Source: Actinokineospora iranica
GTDB taxonomy: Bacteria; Actinomycetota; Actinomycetes; Mycobacteriales; Pseudonocardiaceae
DNA length: 64,000 nt
NCBI RefSeq assembly: GCF_900101685.1
Contig: NZ_FMZZ01000004.1
Span: 256,511 to 320,510 of the forward strand
Reading direction: 5' to 3'
In this document: positions 52,990-61,300 of the stretch, one piece after another
Numbering within the stretch: position 1 is the stretch's first letter
How the letters are laid out: the number at the start of each line of letters is the position of its first letter
The notes under the pieces: generated by a model
Database searches by the model: none
What the model was told of the DNA's origin: nothing
Seen by the model: only the letters and a program-made list of their open reading frames with translations
Position numbers and translations under genes: made by a program

Positions 52990-53682
52990 TCAGGTGAGTC
53001 CTTCTAAAGGGAACCTGTCCATCGTCGGCACGGCCATCACTGAGAACATTCCTATTTTTCTGGCGCTATTAGCAAAGCCAATACAACGCACTCCCGCAGC
53101 ACGGCCCGCTTGAATATCGGTTTTAGAGTCACCAATAAATACCGTTCGCCCCGGGCAAATAGCGAGCGCATCTAGCGCTTGATTCAACAAAAAGGGATTT
53201 GGCTTCAATCTTGTCGGATCGGCGAACCCGCGTGCCGAAATAACTGCCACATCATCCGACAAGTCATGCATCAGGCAATATGCCTCGATGGCGGTCGAAC
53301 TGTTGTTGCTAACGATGGCAACGGGGCGACTAGTCTTGTGCCAAGATCGGATGAACTCGTGCGCGTTAGGTGTCGGTACCGCATACTTGATTGCGTCTAC
53401 TTCGTGCGCCGTGAAGGCTGCTTCAACATATCGCGCTTCATCGCCACCAAGTTTTGCGGCATGAAACAATATATCGAAAGGGTCTAGAGAAAGCACGATG
53501 GAGGGCGGAAGGTCAGCATGACCGCCTTGGATGAGCACATCTCGCAACTGATCAGCAACGATGTTGGCTGGAAAGCCAGCAAATACGGAACAGACAGGGC
53601 CATCGAAGTCGAGTAGGAGCGCTTCAGCGTCGGCAAGGATGTGCTGAAGGGAACCGTGGGGCTCTGCTGGTGAGGGATTCAT
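52990..53682 (-). CDS. HAD-superfamily hydrolase
   Basis: A 230-residue phosphatase-like protein. HAD motif I is DFDGPV (catalytic Asp about 26), motif II IVSNNSS, motif III Lys in RLKPNPF and motif IV GDSKTDIQAG, with a helical cap between I and II. It is likely a small-molecule phosphatase. Its ATG at 53682 overlaps the GntR stop (ATGA), so the two are coupled. HAD genes beside a GntR regulator are frequent cargo of pSAM2-type elements. Codons are AT-richer than in core genes, consistent with transfer. Confidence 0.85.
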   Translation of the reverse strand: MNPSPAEPHGSLQHILADAEALLLDFDGPVCSVFAGFPANIVADQLRDVLIQGGHADLPPSIVLSLDPFDILFHAAKLGGDEARYVEAAFTAHEVDAIKYAVPTPNAHEFIRSWHKTSRPVAIVSNNSSTAIEAYCLMHDLSDDVAVISARGFADPTRLKPNPFLLNQALDALAICPGRTVFIGDSKTDIQAGRAAGVRCIGFANSARKIGMFSVMAVPTMDRFPLEGLT

Positions 53683-54521
53683 GGTGTGAACTCGGTGCTG
53701 ACGGTGTTCCACATGCTGTTGAACCAGGTTTGGGCTTGGTCGACGTATTGGCTGCCAGTGCTGGTGTCGTCGTCGGTGGCGGAGTGGTGGAAGAGGATGG
53801 CGTCTTTGCCCATGAGGTCGTAGATGGGTGTTGGGGTGTCGCCGAAGGTGAGGATGTGTTCTCGGACGGGGTAGAAGCCGAAGAAGGTTTCTTCGCCGTT
53901 GATGATGTAGAGCTTGAACAGGGGGGCGGCGTGGTGGACGCGGACGGTGGCGCGGGCTTCTTTGATGAGGCCGAGTGAGCCCAGCTCGTTGACTGTGTCG
54001 GTTATGGCGCCGATGTGGCGGTGCATGATCGCGGTTGCGCGGGCTCGGAACTCGGGGCTGTCGGCTAGGTCTTCGACGCGGCAGGGGATGGCTAGTGGGG
54101 CTGTGGTGTCGGGGATGAGGATGCGGACGTGGATGGACTCCGGGCGCAGGCGTCCTTCGCGGATCTTGTCTAGGGGTTCTTGCATCGCGCCGTGGAGGGT
54201 TTCGCCGGAGAACCCGGCGAAGTCGATGGTGACGTGTTCGGTGGCGAAGGCGCGTTCGATGTGGGGGCGCAGACCGACAGGGCGCTCTGTGCGTTCGCGG
54301 ACGAAGACGCCGCTGCCCTGGCGGGAGACGATCAGGCCCTCGTCGCGTAGCTCGCGTAGGGCGTTCTGCACGGTCATGGGGGCGACGTTGTAGGTCTTGG
54401 CCAGCTCGTTGCGGGAGGGGAGCTTGTCCCCCGCGCTGAACTTCTTGGTCAGGATGGCCGCTCGTAGGGCGTTCGCTACCTGCACATACGGCGGTCGCGG
54501 GTCATCCGGGTCTAGAGCCAT
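53679..54521 (-). CDS. GntR-family transcriptional regulator
   Basis: A 280-residue regulator with an N-terminal winged HTH (about 10-75: PYVQVANALRAAIL, LPSRNELAKTYNVAPMTVQNAL, GLIVSRQGSGVFV). The C-terminal effector part (about 95-270) is not UTRA by eye and may bind a phosphorylated ligand. In pSAM2 the GntR-type KorSA represses pra; here pra is divergent across a region with six CTAGC copies, which suits the same role. It heads a two-gene operon with the HAD hydrolase. Confidence 0.88.
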   Translation of the reverse strand: MALDPDDPRPPYVQVANALRAAILTKKFSAGDKLPSRNELAKTYNVAPMTVQNALRELRDEGLIVSRQGSGVFVRERTERPVGLRPHIERAFATEHVTIDFAGFSGETLHGAMQEPLDKIREGRLRPESIHVRILIPDTTAPLAIPCRVEDLADSPEFRARATAIMHRHIGAITDTVNELGSLGLIKEARATVRVHHAAPLFKLYIINGEETFFGFYPVREHILTFGDTPTPIYDLMGKDAILFHHSATDDDTSTGSQYVDQAQTWFNSMWNTVSTEFTP

Positions 54522-54539
54522 GTCGTCTCCAAGCGTCGC

Positions 54540-54697
54540 CTAGCTCGCATGAGAGCAAGTTTCATGCACGAGTGAAACCCAGTCTCCATGCAATGCATGA
54601 AGTCGTCTAGCTGACCTAGCGAGCTAGCCGTCTTCCGTCACCGTTGACATGTCTAGCCAAGCTGGCGTACCGTCCCTACTTGTACAGCCGGACTAGC
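54540..54697. promoter_or_regulatory. GntR/pra divergent control region with six CTAGC motifs
   Basis: CTAGC occurs at 54540, 54607, 54616, 54624, 54653 and 54693. A promoter toward pra is TTGACA (54644-54649) and TACCGT (54668-54673) with an 18-bp spacer that includes one CTAGC. This fits autoregulation by the GntR protein and repression of pra. Confidence 0.55.
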
Positions 54698-54721
54698 TCG
54701 GTTAGACAGGTGGAGGTCGAC

Positions 54722-55147
54722 ATGCCGGTCATCCCTACTCGGTTCGCGGTGGAGTTCAGGGAGGTGTTTCCGCTGGGTGCGTTCGTGCTCGGTGTGGAGC
54801 CGTCGATGGCGTTCTCGGACAACCCGGGGGCGGCGAAGATGCAGGAGCGGGACAAGGAGACGGGGCAGCTCGTCTGGATCGTGCGGGCGTTGGACGCGAA
54901 CAGCGAGGCTGCTCGGTTCGGGGCTGAGTTCAAGGTGAAGGTGACCGCGGATCACCAGCCGGTTCCGCCTCCCGCGGCCAACGGGTTCCCGTTCCCGGCG
55001 GTGGAGTTCGAGCGGTTGACGATCACTCCCTATGCGAACAACAAGGGGCGAGTCGCCTACAGCTTCCGGGCCTCGGGAATGGGGGCGCCTGGAGCTGGTC
55101 GCGCTGGCAAGCCCGCTGCGGGCGCTGAGCAGAAGAACGCGGCGTGA
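54722..55147 (+). CDS. pra: Pra-like plasmid replication/integration/excision activator
   Basis: A 141-residue protein with the layout of Pra-type activators of pSAM2-like elements: an N-terminal IPTRFAVEFREVFPLGAFVLGVEP, then QERDKETGQLVWIVRALDA, then VPPPAANGFPFPAVEFERLT and a C-terminal SFRASGMGAPG. In pSAM2 Pra switches on replication, integration and excision genes. Its targets are gone here. It is the first gene of a short operon; the next start overlaps its stop. Confidence 0.82.
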   Translation: MPVIPTRFAVEFREVFPLGAFVLGVEPSMAFSDNPGAAKMQERDKETGQLVWIVRALDANSEAARFGAEFKVKVTADHQPVPPPAANGFPFPAVEFERLTITPYANNKGRVAYSFRASGMGAPGAGRAGKPAAGAEQKNAA

Positions 55148-55437
55148 TGACGGGGCGGGCGTCTCGTGAGGCTGTCGCCCGCTGGAACCTCGCGTATGCG
55201 GAGCAGACGGCGGCCATGTTCGCGGCGGCCGGTCAAGAGCCCCCGGACAGAGACGCGATCCGCCGTCTTGCCTCTGCTTACGCCGCTGTCGCGGCTGCCT
55301 GGCGGGCCTTGGCCGCTGAGCTGGCCATCCCGTTGTGGGCACGTCACGCGGCTGCGATCGCCGCTGAGGAGTTCGACCGTCGTGCGGGCATGGAAGACCT
55401 GCGCGACCAACAACAGGGCGGGAGGCCCGAACAATGA
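55144..55437 (+). CDS. Small element-encoded protein, 97 aa
   Basis: An Ala-rich helical protein with no recognised domain (REAVARWNLAYAEQTAAMF, RDAIRRLASAYAAVAAAWRAL). The start is GTG 55144, overlapping the pra stop, or ATG 55147 one codon later. Its stop overlaps the next ATG by 4 bases. Small Ala-rich proteins of this kind commonly follow pra in actinomycete integrative elements; role unknown. Confidence 0.7.
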   Translation: MMTGRASREAVARWNLAYAEQTAAMFAAAGQEPPDRDAIRRLASAYAAVAAAWRALAAELAIPLWARHAAAIAAEEFDRRAGMEDLRDQQQGGRPEQ

Positions 55438-55721
55438 CGGTGAATGTGACGTGTGCTCCGGGTCGGGATGCGTGGGCTGGGTTTGTGGCTGGGAGTCCGG
55501 CGTTGGTGCTTTACCTGGGCGTTGTCAGCGTGACTGTCCAGTGTGAGCAGGGGCCGGATGGTCACCTGTACTTGGCGAACTTCTGCCGGAATCTGGCTCG
55601 TGAGGCGGCTCGGATGGCGGCGGTGATGGACCCGGATGGTGAGGCTGCGCCGCCGGAAGGGCCTGGGCCTCGGCATCGGTTGGTCACTGATGACGATGGT
55701 GATTCCGGGGCGGGGTACTGA
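55434..55721 (+). CDS. Small element-encoded protein, 95 aa
   Basis: No recognised domain. The protein starts MTVNVTCAPGRDAWAG, has a short beta-rich centre (ALVLYLGVVSVTVQCEQGPDGHLYLANFCRNLAREAARMA split by a Gly turn) and an acidic tail. Its ATG overlaps the previous stop (ATGA). It belongs to the pra operon by position. Confidence 0.65.
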   Translation: MTVNVTCAPGRDAWAGFVAGSPALVLYLGVVSVTVQCEQGPDGHLYLANFCRNLAREAARMAAVMDPDGEAAPPEGPGPRHRLVTDDDGDSGAGY

Positions 55722-55791
55722 TGCTCTGCATGGCGGCGGGTGCTGGGCTGGGTGTTCGTCGTCGTGCTTTCCCTGTGGGAGGGAGGGTGTT

Positions 55792-56073
55792 GTGGCGGCT
55801 GCCCCGGTTCAGCGATGGAAGTCGACAGGACCTGTGCCGATGACGTTGGCCGGTGCGCGGGAGTACGTGCGGCCTGGGCCTGAGCGGTCGGCGACGCGGA
55901 AGGAATGGATTTCCTTCTACCAGCACTGCGCGACGGTGTTCCGAAAGGTCGCGGGCACCGACCCCCGGCACACGCATGAGGCGATGGCGGAAGCGGCCAT
56001 TGCCAAGGATTGGGCGGCGAAGCTCACCGAGGACAGGGAGAAGGTGGGGCCTGAGGCGTACTACATCCCCTGA
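55792..56073 (+). CDS. Small AMED_5909-like protein, 93 aa
   Basis: A 93-residue helical protein with the pattern TRKEWISFYQHCATVFRKVA and DPRHTHEAMAEAAIAKDWA, which resembles the AMED_5909 family of small element-encoded proteins. Function unknown. The GTG at 55792 is preferred for GGGAGGG just upstream; ATG 55840 is an alternative. It is the last intact gene before the integrase fragment. Confidence 0.6.
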   Translation: MAAAPVQRWKSTGPVPMTLAGAREYVRPGPERSATRKEWISFYQHCATVFRKVAGTDPRHTHEAMAEAAIAKDWAAKLTEDREKVGPEAYYIP

Positions 56074-56096
56074 GAAGTCCATATCAGACAGATGAG

Positions 56097-56597
56097 TTGA
56101 TCACGCGCTGGTCACGTGCGGAAGTCGGGGCTGAGTTACGCGGCGGTCGGCGGCTGATCAAGAAGCCCAAGAGCGAGGCGGGCATTCGGACGGTCTCCAT
56201 CCCGAAGGTGATCCTCGCCGAGTTGACTGATCACCTGACGCAGTACGCCGAGTCCGGCCCGGATGGCGTGATCTTCGTGGGGCCGAAGGGCGGCCGACTG
56301 CGGCGGCACAACTTCCGGAAGGTGTGGATTGCCGCGCTGGTGGGCGCGAAGATCACGAAGTCGGACGTGCACTTTCACGACCTGCGGCACACGGGGAACG
56401 ACTTGGCGGCGAAGGCCGGTGCGACCACTCGTGAGCTGATGGCGCGGATGGGGCACTCGTCCATGCGGGCGGCGCTGATCTACCAGCACGCCACCCGTGA
56501 CCGTGACCGCGCGATCGCCGACGCGATCAGCGACAACGTGATGAAGGCCCGTGCCGACTCCGGTGGGGATGGGGCACGCGAGGGGCACGCCGGTTGA
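56097..56597 (+). pseudogene. int: Tyrosine integrase, C-terminal fragment
   Basis: 166 residues matching only the catalytic end of a site-specific tyrosine recombinase: the KPKSEAGIRTVSIP beta-hairpin, HDLRHTGNDLAAKAG (His and second Arg) and MGHSSMRAALIYQHA (His and nucleophile Tyr). The N-terminal arm-binding and core-binding domains and the first catalytic Arg are missing, so it cannot recombine alone. Full-length relatives have about 370-450 residues. It points toward and lies 76 bases from the att core in tRNA-Ala, the usual place of int. Confidence 0.88.
56572..56593 (+). repeat. Two GGGCAC repeats with 11-bp period, right arm
   Basis: GGGCAC starts at 56572 and 56583 inside the last codons of the integrase fragment, about 85 bases from the att core. 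It matches the left-arm array in motif and period. Confidence 0.6.
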
Positions 56598-56617
56598 TCC
56601 GGCCCTTCAACGCGAGC

Positions 56618-56653
56618 GGCCCAGGCGGCGAGACAACCTCGCTGACCTGGGCC
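56618..56653 (+). terminator. Terminator after the integrase fragment
   Basis: GGCCCAGG (56618-56625) pairs with CCTGGGCC (56646-56653), with an inner GCGAG/CTCGC pair, 20 bases after the stop. Confidence 0.7.
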
Positions 56654-56672
56654 TTCCCATGTCTGTCACGCG

Positions 56673-56717
56673 GTGGAGACGAGGGGAATCGAACCCCTAA
56701 CCCCTGCCTTGCAAAGG
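56673..56717 (-). repeat. tRNA-side att site: 45-bp repeat
   Basis: The 3' portion of tRNA-Ala, identical to 51572-51616. Identity ends in the anticodon stem on the 5' side. Integration rebuilt the tRNA gene, so it stays functional. Confidence 0.92.
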
Positions 56718-56746
56718 CAGTGCTCTGCCAATTGAGCTACGTCCCC
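56674..56746 (-). tRNA. tRNA-Ala (anticodon TGC)
   Basis: The minus strand folds as a 73-nt tRNA: acceptor GGGGACG/CGTCTCC with discriminator A, D-arm GCTCAATTGGCAGAGC, anticodon stem CTGCC/GGCAG with loop TTTGCAA (anticodon TGC) and T-arm AGGGGTTCGATTCCCCT. CCA is not encoded. It follows tRNA-Ile, as in other actinobacterial gyrA regions, and hosts the integrated element. Confidence 0.95.
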
Positions 56747-56802
56747 AAGCCAGACGCGACCCAAGGCCGCGCCGACCACATCGAACCAAGATCAAGCCGA
56801 AA

Positions 56803-56949
56803 TCAAGCCTTCTTGACCCCGTTGTTGGCGGCAGGGGCGGTGGCCTCACGCCACAAAGCCGCCTCCGCCTTCGCCGAACTCTTCCGGCGCACGACCAGAA
56901 GGACGCCACCAGCGATCACGGCAAGCGCGAGCAGCTTCTTCACGTCCAT
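56803..56949 (-). CDS. DLW-39-family small protein
   Basis: A 48-residue protein with an N-terminal membrane helix (KKLLALAVIAGGVLLVVRRK) and the AALWREAT motif, matching the DLW-39 family of small actinobacterial proteins near tRNA-Ala and gyrA. The function is unknown. ATG 56949 is preceded on its strand by AAGGAGG. It lies between tRNA-Ile and tRNA-Ala and may be on the same transcript. Confidence 0.82.
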   Translation of the reverse strand: MDVKKLLALAVIAGGVLLVVRRKSSAKAEAALWREATAPAANNGVKKA

Positions 56950-57235
56950 GCCTCCTTAAGGCACTACCAATCCAATGACCCCCTCAGTCTGCCACACCCC
57001 CCACCCCCACCCACCAAACCCCCACAAGTGAGGACCAAGACCCACAAGGAGAGGGGAGCACCTAGGCGGCCACCACCCGCACCCACCCCGATGCGCGAAG
57101 CGCGAGCCCCACCGATCCAGAAACCAGCCCACCGAGGCAACCACCCACTACGGACCCCGAGCACCGCCGATCCAAGACAAACCCACCGAAGCGACCACCG
57201 CGTACGGACCCCGGGGTACCGCTGGTTCGAGAGCG
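56950..57235. other. Spacer between DLW-39 gene and tRNA-Ile repeat
   Basis: Low-complexity CCCACC-rich sequence, like the T-poor stretch at 5.4-6.9 kb. Bases 57090-57110 repeat a 21-bp segment also found at 6937-6957, so the kinship of the two intergenic regions extends beyond the 96-bp repeat. No gene seen. Confidence 0.5.
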
Positions 57236-57331
57236 ACCGCACCGTGAGGGTCTGGGGGTCGCCCCCCAGATACAACAACGGCCGACCCGGCTCGCGCTTT
57301 CCGCGAGCATGGGTCGGCCGAGGCCGTGGGC
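57236..57331. repeat. 96-bp repeat copy B, downstream of tRNA-Ile
   Basis: Matches 6974-7069 with a single mismatch. It covers the terminator hairpin and the last bases of tRNA-Ile. Confidence 0.85.
57279..57320 (-). terminator. Terminator of tRNA-Ile
   Basis: The same CGGCCGACCC/GGGTCGGCCG stem and TTGTTGTATCT tail as after tRNA-Leu. Confidence 0.75.
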
Positions 57332-57400
57332 CTAGGAGGACTTGAACCTCCGACCCCTTCGTTATCAGCGAAGTGCTCTAACCGCCTGAGCTATAGGCCC
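57327..57400 (-). tRNA. tRNA-Ile (anticodon GAT)
   Basis: The minus strand folds as a 74-nt tRNA: acceptor GGGCCTA/TAGGCCC with discriminator A, D-arm GCTCAGGCGGTTAGAGC, anticodon stem CTTCG/CGAAG with loop CTGATAA (anticodon GAT) and T-arm GGAGGTTCAAGTCCTCC. CCA is not encoded. Position downstream of gyrA and the DUF3566 gene is conserved. Confidence 0.95.
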
Positions 57401-57456
57401 TTGTGGAACGCGACAAGAGATTACCGTAGGCCCTGCCGCGTTCCCAAATCGGCCCC

Positions 57457-58326
57457 CTACTCGCGTTCGGCGAGGGTGACCTCCAGGCCGCCCGCGAGGT
57501 CGGCCGAGACGTTGTAGACGAAGGCTCCGACGGTGGCCAGGGCGCTGAACAGCACGATGTTGATGGCGCCGATGATGGCCGCGATGCCGAACACGCGGCC
57601 CGCGCTGATCAGTGGGCCGCTGGTGGTGCCGTCGGTGGTGTTCAGCAGTTCGCTGGAGATGCCGTTGAGCTTGTCCCAGACGCCCATGCCGTCGAGGACG
57701 GCGTAGAGGGCGCCGACGGCGACGAGCCACACGAAGAACAGGGCGACGCCGAGGACGAGGGACAGTTTCAGCACCGACCAGGGGTCGAAGCGGCGGATCT
57801 GCAGGTTGGCGCGGCGGGGGCCGCGGCCGGGGCGGCGGGCGCTGGGCGGGTTCTGTGTGCCCGCGCGCAGGCCGCCGCTGTCGAGGTTGACCGCGGCCCG
57901 TGGGGGTGCGTGGTCGCCGAACACGCGACCGGCGGCGGTGCCGGTCACGACGGGGCGTTCGACGGAGACGGTGGTCTCGTCCACGGGCCGGTACGCCGCC
58001 GGGTCGAACCCGTTGCCCGCGGTGGGGATCGACTGGGTGGTGTCGGCGTCCGGTCCTTTCGGCTGCGCCGCCGCGGTGTCGGCGGCTTCGGAGTCGGCGA
58101 CGCGTTGCCACGGTGGTGGCGCGGCGTCGTTTTCGGCGGTGGTGTCTTCCGCGCTGGTGTTCTTGGCGCTGGTGTTTTCAGCGCTGTCGTTCTTGGCGCT
58201 GCCGGTGCTGGGCTGCGGCTCTTGGCCGGGCGGGTCGAGCTTGCCACTGGTCGCGACGACCGAAGTCCGCTCCGACGTGTGCTCGGGCTCTGGTCCGGTG
58301 GTGTCCGGCTTCTCGGGTGGTGTCAC
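57457..58326 (-). CDS. DUF3566 membrane protein
   Basis: A 289-residue protein. The N-terminal 165 residues are disordered and rich in Ala, Ser, Thr and Pro with a run of NTSA/DTTA repeats. The C-terminal 110 residues form the DUF3566 domain with two membrane helices ([24 protein letters not shown] and [26 protein letters not shown]). It corresponds to Rv0007 directly downstream of gyrA. The role is unknown; a link to cell envelope or division has been suggested from its context. Start ATG 58326, 31 bases after gyrA. Confidence 0.9.
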   Translation of the reverse strand: MTPPEKPDTTGPEPEHTSERTSVVATSGKLDPPGQEPQPSTGSAKNDSAENTSAKNTSAEDTTAENDAAPPPWQRVADSEAADTAAAQPKGPDADTTQSIPTAGNGFDPAAYRPVDETTVSVERPVVTGTAAGRVFGDHAPPRAAVNLDSGGLRAGTQNPPSARRPGRGPRRANLQIRRFDPWSVLKLSLVLGVALFFVWLVAVGALYAVLDGMGVWDKLNGISSELLNTTDGTTSGPLISAGRVFGIAAIIGAINIVLFSALATVGAFVYNVSADLAGGLEVTLAERE

Positions 58327-58357
58327 GAGCGGATTCCCTACGTCTGCGCGTTCGGTG

Positions 58358-61300
58358 TTACTCGGTCGGCTCGGCCGCGGGGACGTCGCCGTCGTCGGTC
58401 TCGGTCACTTCCACGACCTCGGCGACTTCGGCTGGCCCCTCCGCGCTCCGGGCGATGGCTACCAGGGTGGTCCCTTCGCCCAGGTTCATCAAACGGACGC
58501 CCTTGGTCTGCCGTCCCGCCTTGCGCACCTCCTTGGCGGTGGTCCTGATGACCCCACCCGATGAGGTGATCGCGTACAGCTCGTCCTCAAGCTCGACGAT
58601 GACCGCGCCGACCAGCCTGCCACGCCTGCTGTCGTGCTGGATGGTGAGCACGCCCTTGCCGCCGCGGCCCTGCACCGAGTAGTCCTCGATGGGGGTGCGC
58701 TTGGCGTACCCGCCGTCGGTGGCGACCAACACGAACGTGCCTTCCTTCACCACGCCGAGCGTCAGCAGCTCGTCACCGGCGTTGAAGCGCATCCCCAGGA
58801 CGCCGGAGGTGGCCCGGCCCATCGGGCGCAGCGCCTCGTCGCTGGCGTGGAAGCGGATGGACTGGCCGCCTGCGGACACCAGGAGCAGGTCGTCGTCGGC
58901 GGAGCAGAGGACCGCGCCGACGAGTTCGTCTTCTTCGCGCAGGTTGATGCCGATGAGGCCGCCCGCGCGGTTGCTGTCGAAGTCGACCAGCCGGGACTTC
59001 TTGACCAGGCCGTCGCGGGTGGCGAGCACCAGGTACGGCGCGGCGGCGTAGTCCTTGATCTGGATGACCTGGGCGATGTGCTCGTCCGGCTGGAACGCGA
59101 GCAGGTTCGCCACGTGCTGGCCGCGGGCGTTGCGGTTGGCCTCCGGCAGCTCGTAGGCCTTGGCGCGGTACACGCGGCCCTTGTTGGTGAAGAACAGCAT
59201 CCAGTCGTGGGTGGAGCACACGAAGAAGTGCGCCACGATGTCGTCCTGCTTGAGCGCGGCGCCCTGCACGCCCTTGCCGCCGCGCTTCTGCGCGCGGTAC
59301 AGGTCGGTCTTGGTGCGCTTCGCGTAACCCGTGCGGGTGATGGTGACGACGACGTCCTCGACGGCGATCAGGTCTTCGACGGAGACCTCGCCGTCGAACG
59401 GGATGATCCGGGTGCGCCGGTCGTCGCCGTGCTTGTCGACGATCTCCATCAGCTCGTCGCGGATGATCTCCCGCTGCCGCTCTGGGCTGTCCAGGATGGC
59501 CTGCAGCTCGGCGATGTAGCGCTCGATCTCGGCCAGCTCATCGATGATCCGCTGCCGCTCCAGGGCGGCGAGGCGGCGCAGCTGCAACTCCAGGATCGCG
59601 GTGGCCTGGATCTCGTCGACGTCGAGCAGCGAGATCAGGCCGGTCTTGGCCTCGTCGGCGCTGGGCGAGCGGCGGATCAGCGCGATGACCTCGTCCAGCG
59701 CGTCGAGGGCCAAGGCGTAGCCGCGCAGGATGTGCGCGCGCTCCTCGGCTTTGCGCAGCCGGTAGCGGGTGCGCCGGACGATGACCTCGACCTGGTGCTT
59801 CACGTAGTGCCGGATGATCTGGTCGAGCCGCAGCGTGCGCGGCACCCCGTCGACCAAGGCCAGCATGTTGACGCCGAAGTTGTGCTGGAGCTGGGTGTGC
59901 TTGTACAGGTTGTTCAGCACGACCTTGGCCACCGCGTCGCGCTTGAGCCCGATGACGATGCGCATACCGCTGCGCTTGTTCGACTCGTCGGCGATCTCGG
60001 AGATGCCGGTCAGCTTCCCGTCCCGGACCAGCTGCGCCATGTTCTCGATCAGGTTGTCCGGGTTCACCTGATAGGGCAGCTCGGTGACCACCAGGATCGT
60101 GCGCCCCTTGGCGTCTTCCTCGACCTCGACGACCGACCGCATCCGCACCGACCCGCGGCCGGTCCGGTAGGCCTCCTCGATGCCCTGGGTGCCGAGGATG
60201 AGCGCGTTCGTCGGGAAGTCCGGCCCCTTGATCCGCGTCATCAGCGCGGCCAGGGTCTCGTCGTCGGACGCTTCCCAGTTCTCCAGCGCCCACACCACAC
60301 CGTCGGCGACCTCACGCAGGTTGTGCGGCGGGATGTTGGTCGCCATCCCCACCGCGATCCCGCTACCACCGTTGACCAGAAGATTGGGAATCCGCGACGG
60401 GAGGACCTTGGGCTCTTCGGTCTTGCCGTCATAGTTCGGGACGAAGTCGACGGTGTCTTCGTTGATGTCCCGCAGCATCTCCATGGCCAGCGGCGTCAAC
60501 CGGGCCTCGGTGTTGTGGCTGACGAAACCGTCGGTGATGAATGCGTGGTCCTCGGTGTCGACCCGAAGGCTGAACACCGGCCGGACACCCGCGTCCACGA
60601 CCGAGGCGACCTCGGCGTAGTAGAACCGCCCGTCGACCAGCGGCTCGACCACGTCGAGAACGCCGGGTTCAGTGATCCGGCCGACGATCTCGTCGCGGTT
60701 GGTCTCCCACCGCTCGATCCGGTCGACGTTGTGCCTGCGCAGCCAGTCCCGCTCGGTCCAGCGGGCGGCGCCATTGGCGCGGATGTAGTCGCCGACGAAC
60801 GGCACGTGGTCACTGGACATCGACCGGCTCTCGGTCGGCACGCCGTCGAGGATCGCGACGAGCTTGTCCTGCTTCGCCTGCAGGAAACCGACGTTGGTCG
60901 CGAACAGCCGCGCGTCGCGGCGGTTGGTGATGACGACCTTGATCTCGCCGTTGTCGTAGCGGACCAGCTTGCTGACGACGCCGAACTCCAGCAGAAGCTG
61001 CTGAACCTCGCTCGCAAGTCGAGTGCTGCGAGTCGAGTACGAGATCTGGACGGTGTTGCGCGGAAGCGCCGAGCACGAGCCGTCGCCGGTGAACAGCGAA
61101 CTCAGGAACGCCCGCTTGACGGTGGTTCCGCTCTGCCAGATGAACTCCGGCACCCGCTTGTCCACGCTCCGGACGCCTGTCATCTCGCCAAGCGGACTGC
61201 CCGCCAGCGAGGTCAGGTTGTGCACGTCCAACTCGTGCAGAAGAGAACCTGAGGCGATGGTCCTCGACGAGACATAACGTGGGCCGCCGACAACGGTGTC

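Larger units (their letters stand above)
51572..56717. mobile_element. Remnant of a pSAM2-type integrative element in tRNA-Ala
   Basis: A 45-bp direct repeat brackets 5.1 kb; one copy is the 3' part of the intact tRNA-Ala(TGC), the other an isolated fragment. Inside are a truncated tyrosine integrase next to the tRNA, a Pra-like activator, a GntR regulator and small proteins, as in actinomycete integrative conjugative elements. Rep, Tra, Spd and Xis genes are absent, so the element should be immobile by itself. It has lower-GC segments (about 52.2-53.7 kb). Confidence 0.88.
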
